This document shows, in pieces, positions 43,803 through 55,239 of a stretch of DNA of 64,000 bases. The stretch is from Pseudotabrizicola formosa (GTDB lineage: Bacteria; Pseudomonadota; Alphaproteobacteria; Rhodobacterales; Rhodobacteraceae), in contig NZ_PJOM01000005.1 in NCBI RefSeq assembly GCF_002900965.1, positions 157,991 to 221,990 on the forward strand, written 5' to 3'. The position numbers and the translations under genes were made by a program. Below the pieces are notes generated by a model that saw nothing but the letters and a program-made list of their open reading frames with translations, was not told where the DNA came from and searched no databases. Within the stretch, counting starts at the first letter, position 1, and every line of letters starts with the position of its first letter.

Positions 43803-44705
43803 CTACGCCAGATGATGCCCCCGCATCGACGACAGCAGCGTTTCTTTCGACGTGGCCAGATGGCCCCGCGCCCGCGCCTCGGCGGTCTGGATGTCGCCTG
43901 CCTGCAGTGCCGCGATGATTGTCAGATGTTCGCGGATCGCCGCCTCGTTGCGGTAGCGCTCCATCGTTTTGTCCCATTGGTAGTGATAATGAAAGATCAG
44001 TGAGATCACCTTCTGGAACTCGGCCACAAAGCGGTTGCTGACCACGGAATTGATCAGTGCATGAAACCGTCCGTCCAGCCGCGAAAAATCATGAAAGTCG
44101 CGATCAATGCGGTCAAGCAGGTCCAGATGTTCGTCGTGGACAGCTGCCAGTGCCGCCCAGGCCGGATGGTCGCCGGGCAGAGCGGCGAACACCCGTATGG
44201 CGTTCAGTTCCAGCACCTGGCGAAATTCTGACAGTTCCACTGCATAATCCGCGGTAAATCCCAGCAAGCGCCAACCGCCGCGTGCACGCCGTTCGATCAG
44301 CCCCGATTGGCCAAGACTGGCCAGAAACTCCTGCAAGGCATGCGGCGGCACGGCGAATTGCCGGGCCAGCTGGGTGATGTTCAGCGCCGTCCCCGCCGGC
44401 ACGTCAAAGCGCAGCACCCAGTCCAGAAACCGCGCCTCAAGCTCTTCGCGGCCGATATAGTCTTCGCGCAGCGGCAAGCGGTCTTCCTGGCCGGGCAAGC
44501 GCGCCAGTCGTTTGTCGCGTCCGCTGCCCTGCAGGATGCCATCGGCCGCCAGTTTCTGCACCACGGCGCGGACCACCGTGCGCGACACGCCAAGCGTCCT
44601 TGCCATCTGCACTTCGGACGGCAGGCCTGCGCCCAGGCTCAGCCCGGACAGCATGTCGAGCATGGCATTGTGTGACTGGCGAAAACGGGTGTCGGTGCGC
44701 GCCAT
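43803..44705 (-). CDS. GntR-family regulator with FCD-like effector domain
   Basis: A 300-residue protein. The first winged helix is at residues ~10-60 (VQMARTLGVSRTVVRAVVQKLAADGIL). A second GntR-like helix-turn-helix seems to follow at ~93-145 (FDVPAGTALNITQLARQFAVPPHALQEFLASLGQ as separate helices), ahead of an all-helical FCD-like effector domain with the expected Asp/His metal residues (SRLDGRFHALI, REHLTIIAAL). The doubled DNA-binding region is unusual. It is divergent from the sugar catabolic operon; sugar acids such as aldonates are common effectors for this group. Confidence 0.85.
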   Translation of the reverse strand: MARTDTRFRQSHNAMLDMLSGLSLGAGLPSEVQMARTLGVSRTVVRAVVQKLAADGILQGSGRDKRLARLPGQEDRLPLREDYIGREELEARFLDWVLRFDVPAGTALNITQLARQFAVPPHALQEFLASLGQSGLIERRARGGWRLLGFTADYAVELSEFRQVLELNAIRVFAALPGDHPAWAALAAVHDEHLDLLDRIDRDFHDFSRLDGRFHALINSVVSNRFVAEFQKVISLIFHYHYQWDKTMERYRNEAAIREHLTIIAALQAGDIQTAEARARGHLATSKETLLSSMRGHHLA

Positions 44706-44854
44706 CGGGTGTTTCCCCTTCGGTTCCTGTTTCTATGCATTAAAAAATTAAAAACACTTGGCAAGGGAAAATCGACGCGCCATGGTGTCTTTAATGATAA
44801 AAACCACCGTGTGAGTCGGTGGCGCTGTCGAAGCCTTGGGAGGGGTTGCGGAGG
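44706..44854. promoter_or_regulatory. Divergent control region of the fucose-type operon
   Basis: The 149-nt gap between the GntR gene and the alcohol dehydrogenase is AT-rich at its left end (44736-44755). Two similar T/A stretches (ATTAAAAACAC and GATAAAAACCAC) lie about 50 nt apart, and a 6-bp hairpin CCACCG/CGGTGG is at 44804-44822. These are possible regulator sites; none matches a consensus that I can name. Confidence 0.35.
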
Positions 44855-45871
44855 ATGGATGGTGCGGTCGGTCTGACCATGCTTTGTGGCAGCTGTGCGG
44901 CCCCTGGTCAGTTCACCCTGACGCAGCGCCCGCTGCCGCAGACCGCGCCGGAGGGCTGGGTGCTGGTCGACATCGACGCGGTGGGTCTGTGTGGCACAGA
45001 TTTTCACATCTTCGAGGGCAAACACCCGTTTCTCGACTATCCCCGCGTGATTGGCCATGAACTGTCGGGCCATGTGGCGCAGGCGACCGGCGTCTGGTCG
45101 CAGGGCGCTCCGGTCGTGATCAACCCCTACCTGTCTTGCGGAATCTGCATCGCCTGCTGCAAGGGCAAGCCCAATTGCTGCACCGATATTGCCGTGCTTG
45201 GGGTGCATCGCGACGGTGGCATGTGTGCCCGGATTGCGGTGCCTTCGGGCAACCTCTATGACGCTTCAACCCTGCCAAAGGGTGTGGCGGTGCTGACCGA
45301 GTTTCTGGCCATCGGCGCACATGCCGTGCGTCGTGCTGCGCCGCAAGCCGGGGACAGCGTGCTTGTCACGGGGGCGGGCCCCATCGGCCTTGGCGTGGCG
45401 CTGTTTGCCAGGGCGCGCGGAGCCACGGTGCACCTGCGCGATGCCAGTTCTGCCCGGCTGGATGCCGCGGCAGGGTTCGGTTTTGCGCTAAGGCATGGCG
45501 TGACCGATCCCTTGCCGGAGGGTGGCTTTGATGTTGTCTTTGACGCCACCGGCAATTCCCGGGCCATTCAGGATGGTTTTGCCCATGTCGCGCATGGGGG
45601 CACCTATGTTCTGGTTTCGGTGGTCAAGGACGACATCACCTTTTCCGACCCAGAGTTTCACAAACGCGAAATGACCCTGATGGGCAGCCGCAACGCGACT
45701 GCAGAGGATTTCGCAACGGTGATGCGGGCCCTGAGCGACGGAACCATCGATGCGGGCCGCATCATCTCGGAAACTCTGCCGCTTGCAGATTTGCCTGCGC
45801 GGTTTCCGGCTTTGGTCGCCGACCGTGAGGCGCTGATAAAGGTCGTCGTGCAGATCGGGGATCGGTCATGA
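44855..45871 (+). CDS. Zinc-type alcohol/polyol dehydrogenase
   Basis: A 338-residue medium-chain dehydrogenase. Catalytic zinc residues are in [12 protein letters not shown] and IGHELSG, the four structural-zinc cysteines are in [16 protein letters not shown], and the NAD fold shows [10 protein letters not shown]. It resembles L-gulonate/L-galactonate 5-dehydrogenase and sorbitol dehydrogenase relatives. It is the first gene of the operon and overlaps the ABC ATPase gene (ATGA). Its step in L-fucose breakdown is unclear; it may oxidise a related sugar acid. The start follows GGGAGGGG; the family similarity begins at the Met at 44879. Confidence 0.87.
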   Translation: MDGAVGLTMLCGSCAAPGQFTLTQRPLPQTAPEGWVLVDIDAVGLCGTDFHIFEGKHPFLDYPRVIGHELSGHVAQATGVWSQGAPVVINPYLSCGICIACCKGKPNCCTDIAVLGVHRDGGMCARIAVPSGNLYDASTLPKGVAVLTEFLAIGAHAVRRAAPQAGDSVLVTGAGPIGLGVALFARARGATVHLRDASSARLDAAAGFGFALRHGVTDPLPEGGFDVVFDATGNSRAIQDGFAHVAHGGTYVLVSVVKDDITFSDPEFHKREMTLMGSRNATAEDFATVMRALSDGTIDAGRIISETLPLADLPARFPALVADREALIKVVVQIGDRS

Positions 45872-47388
45872 CGCCTCTTGTCCGCATGACCGGCATCGAC
45901 AAACACTTCCCCGGTGTGCATGCCCTGCGCGCCGCACGGTTTGACCTGATGCCGGGCGAGGTTCATGCGCTTATGGGGGAAAACGGTGCGGGGAAATCCA
46001 CGCTGATGAAGGTGCTGTCGGGGATCTACCAACCCGATGGTGGCACGGTCGAGGTGTCGGGCGAGCCTGTCACCATCAACGGCCCGCGCGCGGCGCAGGC
46101 GCTGGGGATCGGCATCATCCATCAGGAACTCGCACTGATGAACGACCTTACGGTGGCGCAGAACATCTTCATCGGCCGCGAGCCCCGCCGCAGCTTTGGC
46201 CGGCTGGACGAGGCACAGCTGAATGCCGACGCAAGCGCAATCTTTGCCCAGATGAAAGTGCATATCGACCCGAAGGCAGAGGTTCGGACCCTGTCGGTCG
46301 CGCGTCAGCAGATGGTCGAGATTGCCAAGGCGCTGTCCTTTCGGTCGGGCATCCTGATCATGGATGAACCTACCGCGGCGCTGAATGATGCCGAGACCAA
46401 TGAGCTGTTTGCCATTATCCGCGGCCTCAAGGCCGAAGGTGTCGGCGTGGTCTATATCAGCCACAAGATGGACGAGATCCGCCGCATTTCTGACCGCGTG
46501 ACCATCATGCGCGACGGGGCCTATGTCGGCACCGTGCACTCCGCCGAGACCCCGATTGAAACCATCATAAGCATGATGGTCGGACGTGATCTGGAAAGCG
46601 TGCATGTCGACATTCCCGACCTTACGGCAGCACCAGTGGCGCTGGAGGTGCGGGGCCTGAACCGGGGCCGGATCATCCGCGATGTGGGGTTCAGCGTCAA
46701 ACAAGGCGAAATCCTTGGCTTTGCCGGGTTGATGGGGGCCGGGCGCACCGAAGTCGCCCGCGCCATCTTTGGGGCCGATCCGCGTGACGGCGGCGAGATC
46801 ATCGTGCACGGCAAGCCTGCCACCATCCGCACGCCCAAGGATGCCGTCGCTGCCGGCATCGGCTATCTGTCCGAGGACCGTAAACACTTCGGCCTCGCGC
46901 TCGGACTTGATGTGCGCGCGAATGTGGGCATGACCAGCCTTGCGCGGTTTTCCAACGCCATGGGTGTGCTGGACGAAGCGGAGCTGGAAAAAACTGCCCG
47001 CGATTACATCGCGCAGCTGGCGATCCGCACCCCGTCTGACCGGCAGGAAGTGCGCCTGCTGTCGGGCGGCAACCAGCAGAAGATCGTCATTGCCAAATGG
47101 CTGCTGCGCGATTGCGACATCCTGATCTTTGACGAGCCGACCCGCGGCATCGATGTCGGGGCAAAGGCCGAGATCTACCGCCTGATGCAGGCGCTGGCGG
47201 CGGATGGCAAGGCCATCATCGTCATCAGTTCCGAACTGCCCGAGGTGCTACGCTTGTCGCACCGCATTGCCGTGATGTGTGAAGGCCGTCTGACGGGCAT
47301 TCTGCCCGGTGGCCCCGGCACGCGTCAGGAAGACATCATGCGCCTTGCCACCATGAAGCACAGCGCAGTTGAGGAGGCCCTAGCATGA
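45868..47388 (+). CDS. Sugar ABC ATPase, RbsA-like, two nucleotide domains
   Basis: A 506-residue double ATPase of the RbsA/MglA type. The N-terminal domain has Walker [13 protein letters not shown] and signature-like [14 protein letters not shown]; the C-terminal domain has the degenerate Walker [12 protein letters not shown] and signature [15 protein letters not shown], followed by [10 protein letters not shown]. It couples to the permease and binding protein encoded next. Start and stop codons overlap both neighbours. Confidence 0.94.
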   Translation: MTPLVRMTGIDKHFPGVHALRAARFDLMPGEVHALMGENGAGKSTLMKVLSGIYQPDGGTVEVSGEPVTINGPRAAQALGIGIIHQELALMNDLTVAQNIFIGREPRRSFGRLDEAQLNADASAIFAQMKVHIDPKAEVRTLSVARQQMVEIAKALSFRSGILIMDEPTAALNDAETNELFAIIRGLKAEGVGVVYISHKMDEIRRISDRVTIMRDGAYVGTVHSAETPIETIISMMVGRDLESVHVDIPDLTAAPVALEVRGLNRGRIIRDVGFSVKQGEILGFAGLMGAGRTEVARAIFGADPRDGGEIIVHGKPATIRTPKDAVAAGIGYLSEDRKHFGLALGLDVRANVGMTSLARFSNAMGVLDEAELEKTARDYIAQLAIRTPSDRQEVRLLSGGNQQKIVIAKWLLRDCDILIFDEPTRGIDVGAKAEIYRLMQALAADGKAIIVISSELPEVLRLSHRIAVMCEGRLTGILPGGPGTRQEDIMRLATMKHSAVEEALA

Positions 47389-48383
47389 CAACTCTGCCCG
47401 CAGCCACGCCAGCCCGCAAACCCGCCTCGGGTGCGCAGCAAAAGCTGCTGGCCTTTGCCAGCCTGATCGCGCTCTTGGTGTTCTTCTCGGTGGCCTCGCC
47501 GAATTTCCTGCAAACCTCGAACATGCTGGCCATTTTGCAGGCCACGTCGGTCAATGGGGTGCTGGCGATTGCGGCCACTCTGGTGATCATCACCGGCGGC
47601 ATCGACCTGTCGGTTGGCACATTGATGACCTTTTGCGCCGTCATGGCCGGGGTGATCCTGACCAATGCGGGGATGCCTCTGCCGTTCGGGATCATTGGTG
47701 CGATTGCAGTGGGTGCAATTTGCGGCACGATTTCCGGCACGCTGGTCGCCAAGATGAAGATCCCGCCCTTCATCGCCACGCTGGGCATGATGCTGATCCT
47801 CAAAGGTCTGTCACTGATCATCTCTGGCACCAAGCCGATCTATTTCAATGACACGCCGGGTTTCTCGGAGATTTCCACCGGGTCGCTGATCGGGACCTTC
47901 GTTCCGTCGGTTCCTGTGCCCAACGGTGTGCTGATCCTGTTCGTGCTGGCGCTGGTGATCAGCTATGTGCTGAACCGCACGGTGCTGGGGCGTTACTGCT
48001 TTGCGCTGGGCTCGAACGAAGAGGCCGTGCGCCTGTCCGGTGTCAACACAGACGCCTGGAAAATTGCAATCTACGCCCTGGCCGGCAGCATCTGTGGCAT
48101 CGCCGGACTGATCATCGCCTCACGCCTGAACTCGGCTCAGCCGGCGCTGGGGCTGGGGTATGAGCTTGACGCCATCGCTGCGGTGGTGATTGGCGGTACC
48201 TCGCTTGCAGGTGGGCGCGGCTCTATCCTTGGCACCATCATCGGCGCGCTGATCATGGCCGTGCTGCTGAACGGTCTGCGCGTCATGTCCGTGGCGCAAG
48301 AGTGGCAGACCGTCGTGACCGGCGGCATCATCATCGCCGCCGTCTACGCCGACATGTTGCGCCGTCGCCGTGCGGCCAGCTGA
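47385..48383 (+). CDS. Sugar ABC permease, RbsC-like
   Basis: A 332-residue membrane permease with about eight to ten hydrophobic segments. Conserved blocks are [15 protein letters not shown] and [19 protein letters not shown]. It overlaps the ATPase gene by 4 bases. It forms the sugar channel of this importer. Confidence 0.94.
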   Translation: MTTLPAATPARKPASGAQQKLLAFASLIALLVFFSVASPNFLQTSNMLAILQATSVNGVLAIAATLVIITGGIDLSVGTLMTFCAVMAGVILTNAGMPLPFGIIGAIAVGAICGTISGTLVAKMKIPPFIATLGMMLILKGLSLIISGTKPIYFNDTPGFSEISTGSLIGTFVPSVPVPNGVLILFVLALVISYVLNRTVLGRYCFALGSNEEAVRLSGVNTDAWKIAIYALAGSICGIAGLIIASRLNSAQPALGLGYELDAIAAVVIGGTSLAGGRGSILGTIIGALIMAVLLNGLRVMSVAQEWQTVVTGGIIIAAVYADMLRRRRAAS

Positions 48384-48448
48384 CACATCAACCAGAGGGC
48401 GACGAACGCCCCGCATTCATCAACATCGACACCATGGGAGGATACCCG

Positions 48449-49396
48449 ATGTTCACCAGACGCACCCTGCTTGCCGCCGCATCCGCCACCGCGCTGATGC
48501 TGTCTGCCAGCCTCGCCACAGCGCAGGACAAGATCCTGATCCCGCTCGTCTCCAAGGGCTTTCAGCACCAGTTCTGGCAGGCCGTGAAGGCCGGTGCCGA
48601 TCAGGCTGCTGCCGAATTCGGCGTCGAGGTCACCTTTGAAGGCCCGGACACCGAGTCACAGGTCGATCGCCAGATGGACATGCTCTCTGCGGCACTTGCG
48701 CGTCAGCCGGCAGCCCTTGGCTTTGCCGCGCTGGACAGCCAGGCCGCGACCCCGCTGCTGCGTCAGGCGCAGGAAGCGGGTATCCCGGTCATCGCCTTTG
48801 ACTCTGGCGTCGACAGCGATATCCCCACCACCACCGTCACCACCAACAATGTCGCCGCGGCGGCCCTTGCTGCCGACAAGATGGCGGAACTGATCGGAGG
48901 CGCGGGCAAGGTGGCGCTTGTGGTGCACGATCAGACGTCACGCACCGGGATCGACCGGCGTGACGGGTTCGTGAATCGGATGGCCGAGGCCTATCCGGAT
49001 GTCGAGATTGTCGATATCCAGTATGGCGGCGGCGATCAGCTGATGTCGACCGAGATCACCAAGGCGATGCTGACCGCACATCCCGACATGAAGGGCATTT
49101 TCGGGGCCAACGAAGGCTCGGCTCTGGGGGTGATCAACGCGGTGCGCGAAACGAACACCCAAGGGCTGGTCGTCATCGGGTACGACTCGGGCGCGGCGCA
49201 AAAGGCTGCCATCAAAGACGGTTTGATGGCGGGTGCCATCACCCAAAGCCCGGTTGGCATGGGATATGAAACGGTCAAGGCCGCAATTGCCGCGACCAAG
49301 GGCGAAACCTTGCCAAAAACCATCGACTCGGGGTTTGCATGGTATGACGCCACCAATATGGACGCGCCAGAGATCGCGGCCGTTCTGTACGATTGA
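48449..49396 (+). CDS. Sugar ABC substrate-binding protein, RbsB-like
   Basis: A 315-residue periplasmic binder with signal peptide MFTRRTLLAAASATALMLS plus ASLATAQ and the sugar-binding fold (IPLVSKGFQHQFWQAVKAGA, VIAFDSGVDSD, VIGYDSGAAQK). The downstream catabolic genes suggest L-fucose as the main ligand. The start at 48449 follows GGGAGG; the open frame upstream overlaps the permease gene and is not coding. Confidence 0.92.
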   Translation: MFTRRTLLAAASATALMLSASLATAQDKILIPLVSKGFQHQFWQAVKAGADQAAAEFGVEVTFEGPDTESQVDRQMDMLSAALARQPAALGFAALDSQAATPLLRQAQEAGIPVIAFDSGVDSDIPTTTVTTNNVAAAALAADKMAELIGGAGKVALVVHDQTSRTGIDRRDGFVNRMAEAYPDVEIVDIQYGGGDQLMSTEITKAMLTAHPDMKGIFGANEGSALGVINAVRETNTQGLVVIGYDSGAAQKAAIKDGLMAGAITQSPVGMGYETVKAAIAATKGETLPKTIDSGFAWYDATNMDAPEIAAVLYD

Positions 49397-49403
49397 TCCC
49401 TGA

Positions 49404-50261
<858 letters not shown>

Positions 50262-50269
50262 GGCCCAAA

Positions 50270-51778
50270 TTGCCCATCAGCATCCGCCTGAACCCCGATG
50301 ACAATGTCGATATTGCCCTGACCGATCTGGCACCGGGGGCGCAAGCGCTTGGGGTGACAGTCACCACATCTGTCGCGCGCGGCCACAAGCTGGCGAACCG
50401 TGCGATCCGTGTGGGCGAAAACATCCGCCGCTATGGTCAGATCATCGGGGCTGCCACGCAGGATATTCCCCCGGGCGCGCATGTGCATGTGCACAATATC
50501 GCCATGTCCGATCACGCGCAGGATTATGCCTTTGCCGCCGAAGCGCGGCCGCTGGCCCCTGCCACGCAACAGCGCACCTTCATGGGCTTTCGCCGCCCTG
50601 ACGGCAAGGCCGGCACCCGCAACTACCTTGGCGTGCTGACATCGGTGAACTGCTCTGGCTCCGTTGCCCGCTTTATCGCGGAGGAGGCCGAGAAATCCGA
50701 CTGGTTCAAGGCGCTTGGCAATGTCGATGGCATCGTGCCCATTGCCCATGCCTCGGGCTGCGGCATGTCGGGGTCGGATGAAGGCTATGCCACCCTGATG
50801 CGCACGCTGCAGGGCTATGCGCAGAACCCGAACTTTGGTGGCATTCTGCTGGTAGGTCTGGGCTGTGAAGTCCTCCAGATTCCAGATCTGGTCGGTCGGG
50901 GCCGGATGCGGGCCGACAATAATTTCCGGCATATGACCATTCAGCAGATGGGCGGCACCCGCAAAACCGTGGAGCGAGGGGTCGAGGCGCTGCGCGAAAT
51001 GGCCGACATTGCCAACGCCTACACCCGTGAGCCGATTCCGGTATCGGAACTGGTGATCGGCATGCAATGCGGCGGATCGGATGGCTATTCCGGCATCACC
51101 GCCAATCCAGCGCTGGGGGTGGCCTCTGACCTCTTGGTGCAGCATGGCGGCACCACGATCCTGTCGGAAACCTCGGAAATCTATGGAGCAGAACACCTGC
51201 TGACCCGCCGTGCGGTCAGTGTCGAGGTGGGCGAAAAGCTGATCGAGCGCATCCGCTGGTGGGAAGATTACACCGCCCGCAACAAGGGGGAGATGAACAA
51301 CAACCCCAGCCCCGGCAACAAGCGCGGCGGGCTGACCACCATTCTTGAAAAATCCCTCGGCGCGGTCGCCAAGGGCGGATCGGCACCGATGGAAGACGTG
51401 TACCTGTTTGCGGAACCCATCACCAAAAAGGGCTTCGTCTTCATGGACAGCCCCGGTTACGATCCCTGTTCCGTCACGGGCCAGATCGCCGCCGGTGCCA
51501 ACCTGATTGTCTTTACCACCGGGCGCGGGTCGGTCTCGGGTTACAAACCCGTGCCCTGCATCAAGGTTGCCACCAACTCCGAAATGTTCCGGCACATGGA
51601 GGAAGACATGGACCTGAACACCGGCGATATCATTGACGGCGGGGTCACGCTTGCCGACAAAGGTGCCGAAATGTTCGAGCAATTCATCCGGGTTGCCAGC
51701 GGCGAGATCACCAAATCAGAGGCTCTGGGTTTTGGCGGCGCGGAATTCGTGCCCTGGCAGATTGGGGCCGTGATGTGA
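50270..51778 (+). CDS. UxaA-family sugar-acid dehydratase, probable L-fuconate dehydratase
   Basis: A 502-residue full-length UxaA/GarD-family enzyme: an N-terminal SAF domain (residues ~1-85) and a catalytic domain with FMGFRRPDGKAGTRNY, HASGCGMSG, GLGCEVLQIP and MQCGGSDGYSGITANPALG. Relatives dehydrate D-altronate or D-galactarate with iron or manganese. Here the SDR partners and FAH hydrolase point to L-fuconate as substrate, giving 2-keto-3-deoxy-L-fuconate; Campylobacter fucose loci also use a UxaA-type enzyme. Translation starts with TTG at 50270, with GAGG upstream. Many annotation tools would call it altronate dehydratase. Confidence 0.82.
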   Translation: MPISIRLNPDDNVDIALTDLAPGAQALGVTVTTSVARGHKLANRAIRVGENIRRYGQIIGAATQDIPPGAHVHVHNIAMSDHAQDYAFAAEARPLAPATQQRTFMGFRRPDGKAGTRNYLGVLTSVNCSGSVARFIAEEAEKSDWFKALGNVDGIVPIAHASGCGMSGSDEGYATLMRTLQGYAQNPNFGGILLVGLGCEVLQIPDLVGRGRMRADNNFRHMTIQQMGGTRKTVERGVEALREMADIANAYTREPIPVSELVIGMQCGGSDGYSGITANPALGVASDLLVQHGGTTILSETSEIYGAEHLLTRRAVSVEVGEKLIERIRWWEDYTARNKGEMNNNPSPGNKRGGLTTILEKSLGAVAKGGSAPMEDVYLFAEPITKKGFVFMDSPGYDPCSVTGQIAAGANLIVFTTGRGSVSGYKPVPCIKVATNSEMFRHMEEDMDLNTGDIIDGGVTLADKGAEMFEQFIRVASGEITKSEALGFGGAEFVPWQIGAVM

Positions 51779-51790
51779 TCCGGCACCTGA

Positions 51791-52558
<768 letters not shown>

Positions 52559-52569
52559 AAGGATCTGAT

Positions 52570-53415
52570 ATGAAACTTCTCCGTCATGGCGCTGCAGGCG
52601 CTGAACGTCCCGGTCTGTTGCACACGGACGGGACCATCCGTGACCTGACCGGCATCGTGCCCGATATTGCAGGGGATGTGCTGTGCGATTCCGGCCTGTC
52701 GAGCTTGCGCGATCTGGATGCAGGCCGTCTGCCGGTCGTGGCGGCGGACACCCGTCTGGGGCCCTGCGTTGCAGGCACGGGCAAGTTCATCTGCATCGGG
52801 CTGAACTACGCCGATCACGCCGCCGAATCCGGCATGCCGGTGCCGCCGGAGCCGGTGATCTTCATGAAGGCCACCAGCGCCATCGTCGGCCCCAACGACC
52901 CCATCATCATCCCCCGCACATCCGAGAAAACCGACTGGGAGGTGGAGCTGGCCGTGATCATCGGGACGCGGGCAAAATATGTGTCCGAAGCCGAGGCGAT
53001 GGCCCATGTTGCGGGGTATGCCGTGACCAATGATGTCAGCGAACGCGCCTTTCAGGCCGAACGCGCCGGGCAATGGACCAAGGGGAAAAGCTGCGACAAT
53101 TTCGGTCAGCTGGGGCCGTGGCTGGTGACACGCGATGAGGTCGAAGACCCGCAGAACCTGTCAATGTGGCTGACGGTGAACGGGCAGACCATGCAGAACG
53201 GTTCGACCCGGACCATGGTGTACGGCGTGGCGCATGTGGTCAGCTATCTGTCGCAGTTCATGACCCTGCATCCGGGCGATGTGATTTCCACCGGCACGCC
53301 TCCGGGGGTGGGCTTGGGCATGAAGCCGCCGCGTTACCTGAAGGCCGGTGATGTGGTGGAACTGGGCATCGCGGGGCTGGGCCAGCAACGGCAGGATGTG
53401 ATTGCCGACGCCTGA
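52570..53415 (+). CDS. FAH-family hydrolase, probable 2,4-diketo-3-deoxy-L-fuconate hydrolase
   Basis: A 281-residue fumarylacetoacetase-fold enzyme. Metal and substrate residues are in CIGLNYADHAAE, EPVIFMKATSA, DWEVELAVIIG, TGTPPGVGLGMKPP. It is often misannotated as ureidoglycolate lyase. In this operon it would split 2,4-diketo-3-deoxy-L-fuconate into pyruvate and L-lactate, the last step of the pathway. The start at 52570 follows AAAGGA right after the SDR stop. A hairpin follows its stop codon. Confidence 0.85.
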   Translation: MKLLRHGAAGAERPGLLHTDGTIRDLTGIVPDIAGDVLCDSGLSSLRDLDAGRLPVVAADTRLGPCVAGTGKFICIGLNYADHAAESGMPVPPEPVIFMKATSAIVGPNDPIIIPRTSEKTDWEVELAVIIGTRAKYVSEAEAMAHVAGYAVTNDVSERAFQAERAGQWTKGKSCDNFGQLGPWLVTRDEVEDPQNLSMWLTVNGQTMQNGSTRTMVYGVAHVVSYLSQFMTLHPGDVISTGTPPGVGLGMKPPRYLKAGDVVELGIAGLGQQRQDVIADA

Positions 53416-53423
53416 GGGATGGC

Positions 53424-53445
53424 GCCGGGCCCGAACCGGCCCGGC
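53424..53445 (+). terminator. Hairpin at the end of the fucose-type operon
   Basis: An 8-bp stem (GCCGGGCC with GGCCCGGC, loop CGAACC) lies 9 nt after the hydrolase stop, followed by CCTCTT. It is the likely end of the operon transcript. Confidence 0.6.
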
Positions 53446-53525
53446 CCTCTTGGTGGGTTTCTCATGGCTTCCCCCTGTGTTACAGATTATGAAATTCAGC
53501 TATATCAATAGCTTGTCGATCCGAT

Positions 53526-53541
53526 TTAACCGTTGGTTAAC
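53526..53541. promoter_or_regulatory. CtrA-type box upstream of 6-phosphogluconate dehydrogenase
   Basis: TTAA-CCGTTGG-TTAAC matches the alphaproteobacterial CtrA consensus TTAA-N7-TTAAC and is also a perfect dyad (TTAACC-GTT-GGTTAA). It lies 283 nt before the gnd start in a 408-nt gap. CtrA is the cell-cycle/motility response regulator of this class. A chance match is possible, although TTAA is rare in such GC-rich DNA. Confidence 0.5.
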
Positions 53542-53613
53542 CTTTTCCCCGGGCGTGGTGGCTGACGGAGTGCCTGATGGAGTACCTGATGATGGGCTTG
53601 TGGCGGGCGTCGC

Positions 53614-53668
53614 CGGGGGGCCAGCCCCCCGTCGCTGCGCGCGACTCCCCCCGGGATATTTTTGAACA
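53614..53668. repeat. Rhodobacteral intergenic hairpin repeat, copy 1
   Basis: A GGGGGG/CCCCCC hairpin (53615-53630, loop CCAG), a second small stem GTCGC/GCGAC (53631-53645) and the tail CCCCCGGGATATTTTTGAACAG (53647-53668 in two parts) form a compact module. A second copy in the opposite orientation is at 63887-63932. I recall such GC-hairpin plus ATATTTTTGAACAG modules as frequent between genes in Rhodobacteraceae. Confidence 0.6.
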
Positions 53669-53823
53669 GGCAATAGGCACAAGGGCTGTGCGCTGTCGTG
53701 GCGGTCCAGCCCTTGTTTTGGTTTGACGGTCCCGGGCCTTGGCATTAGCTGCCTTGGGGATTGCACGGGCGTTTGCCGGGCTTTCCTGATGACATTCCTG
53801 AGATCCAGAGGACCGTGACCGCC

Positions 53824-55239
53824 ATGACACAGACCCCAGTCGCTGCGACCCATACCGGCCTGATCGGCCTTGGCACCATGGGGGCGGCGCTTGCGCTCAA
53901 CATCGCCGAGAAAGGCTTTCCGATCGCGGTATGGAACCGGACCGGATCGGTGACGCAGGATTTTCATGCAAACGCGGGCGATCTGGCCGCGCGGATCACC
54001 CCCGCCGACACGCTGGAAGCCCTGGTGCAGGCGATTGCCCCGCCGCGTGCCATCATCCTGATGGTGCCGGCGGGACAGGCGGTGGATGATCAGCTTGCTG
54101 CGCTGGCGCCGCTGCTTGGCCCGGACGATCTGGTGATCGATGCGGGCAATGCCAATTTCCGCGATACCAACCGGCGCGACGGGGCAGACCTGCCGTTCCG
54201 CTTCATGGGCATCGGCGTTTCGGGTGGTGAAGAGGGCGCGCGGCATGGGCCGTCGATCATGGCGGGCGGGTCAGATGCGGCCTGGGGCCAGATGAAAGAC
54301 CTGTTGCAGGCCATCGCGGCCCGCGCCGAAGATGGCAGTCCCTGTGCGGGCCATATGGGACCATCCGGTGCAGGGCATTTCGTGAAGGCGGTGCACAACG
54401 GCATTGAATATGCCGATATGCAGATGATTTCCGAGGTTTATGGCGTGATGCGTGATGGTCTGGCGATGCAGGCCACAGAGATCGCCCCGGTCTTCGCCCG
54501 CTGGAATGAGGGCACCCTTCAGTCCTATCTGATCGAGATTTCCGCTGCCGTAGCGGCGGCCGCCGACCCATCAGGCGAGGGGCAGATGCTGGACATGATT
54601 GTCGATGCGGCCGGACAAAAGGGCACCGGGCGCTGGACCGCCATTGAGGCGCAGCACCTGGCGGCCCCGGTGCCGGTGATCGAGGCGGCGGTGATGGCGC
54701 GCAATGTCTCGGCCCGGCGCGACGAGCGGGCCGCGGGTGAAGCGCGCTTTGGCAAGGCCGCGGGCGCGGTTGACCTGTCGCTCGAGGATCTCGAAGCGGC
54801 GATGATTGCGGGCAAGATCCTGTGCTATGCGCAAGGTTTTGCCATGATGACGGCGGCGGCAAAGGAGTTTGACTGGGCGCTGGACATGCCTGCGATTGCG
54901 CGGGTCTGGCGGGCTGGCTGTATCATCCGGTCATCCATGCTCAACGATATGGCGCAGGCTCTGGCCGAAGACCCGGCGCGCAACCTGACTCTGGCACCTT
55001 TCTTTGCCGGGCTGCTGGAAGATAGCATGCCTGCGCTGCGCCGGGTGGTGGCCGGGGCGGCGCTGCAGGGCCTGCCGTTGCCCGCGTTGTCGGCAGGGCT
55101 TTCGTGGTTCGACCTGATGCGGCAGGCGCGCGGCACCGCCAACATGATTCAGGGTCAGCGCGATTTCTTTGGCGCGCATGGCTTTGAGCGGCTGGATGGC
55201 AAAGATCTGCCGCACGGGCCTTGGGGAAACGCGGCCTAA
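53824..55239 (+). CDS. gnd: 6-phosphogluconate dehydrogenase (decarboxylating)
   Basis: A 471-residue enzyme that oxidises 6-phosphogluconate to ribulose 5-phosphate and CO2. The N-terminal Rossmann motif GLIGLGTMGAALALNIAEKG, GIGVSGGEEGARHGPSIM, KAVHNGIEYADMQ and the signature DAAGQKGTGRWT are all intact. It is a single gene on +, not obviously part of either sugar operon. The start at 53824 has only a weak ribosome site (AGAGGA). It overlaps the tail of the convergent LysR gene by 4 bases. Confidence 0.95.
   Translation: MTQTPVAATHTGLIGLGTMGAALALNIAEKGFPIAVWNRTGSVTQDFHANAGDLAARITPADTLEALVQAIAPPRAIILMVPAGQAVDDQLAALAPLLGPDDLVIDAGNANFRDTNRRDGADLPFRFMGIGVSGGEEGARHGPSIMAGGSDAAWGQMKDLLQAIAARAEDGSPCAGHMGPSGAGHFVKAVHNGIEYADMQMISEVYGVMRDGLAMQATEIAPVFARWNEGTLQSYLIEISAAVAAAADPSGEGQMLDMIVDAAGQKGTGRWTAIEAQHLAAPVPVIEAAVMARNVSARRDERAAGEARFGKAAGAVDLSLEDLEAAMIAGKILCYAQGFAMMTAAAKEFDWALDMPAIARVWRAGCIIRSSMLNDMAQALAEDPARNLTLAPFFAGLLEDSMPALRRVVAGAALQGLPLPALSAGLSWFDLMRQARGTANMIQGQRDFFGAHGFERLDGKDLPHGPWGNAA

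Noticed and set aside
52570..53415. Ureidoglycolate lyase
   Set aside because: General similarity exists, but no purine genes are near and the adjacent SDRs and dehydratase fit the L-fucose route.
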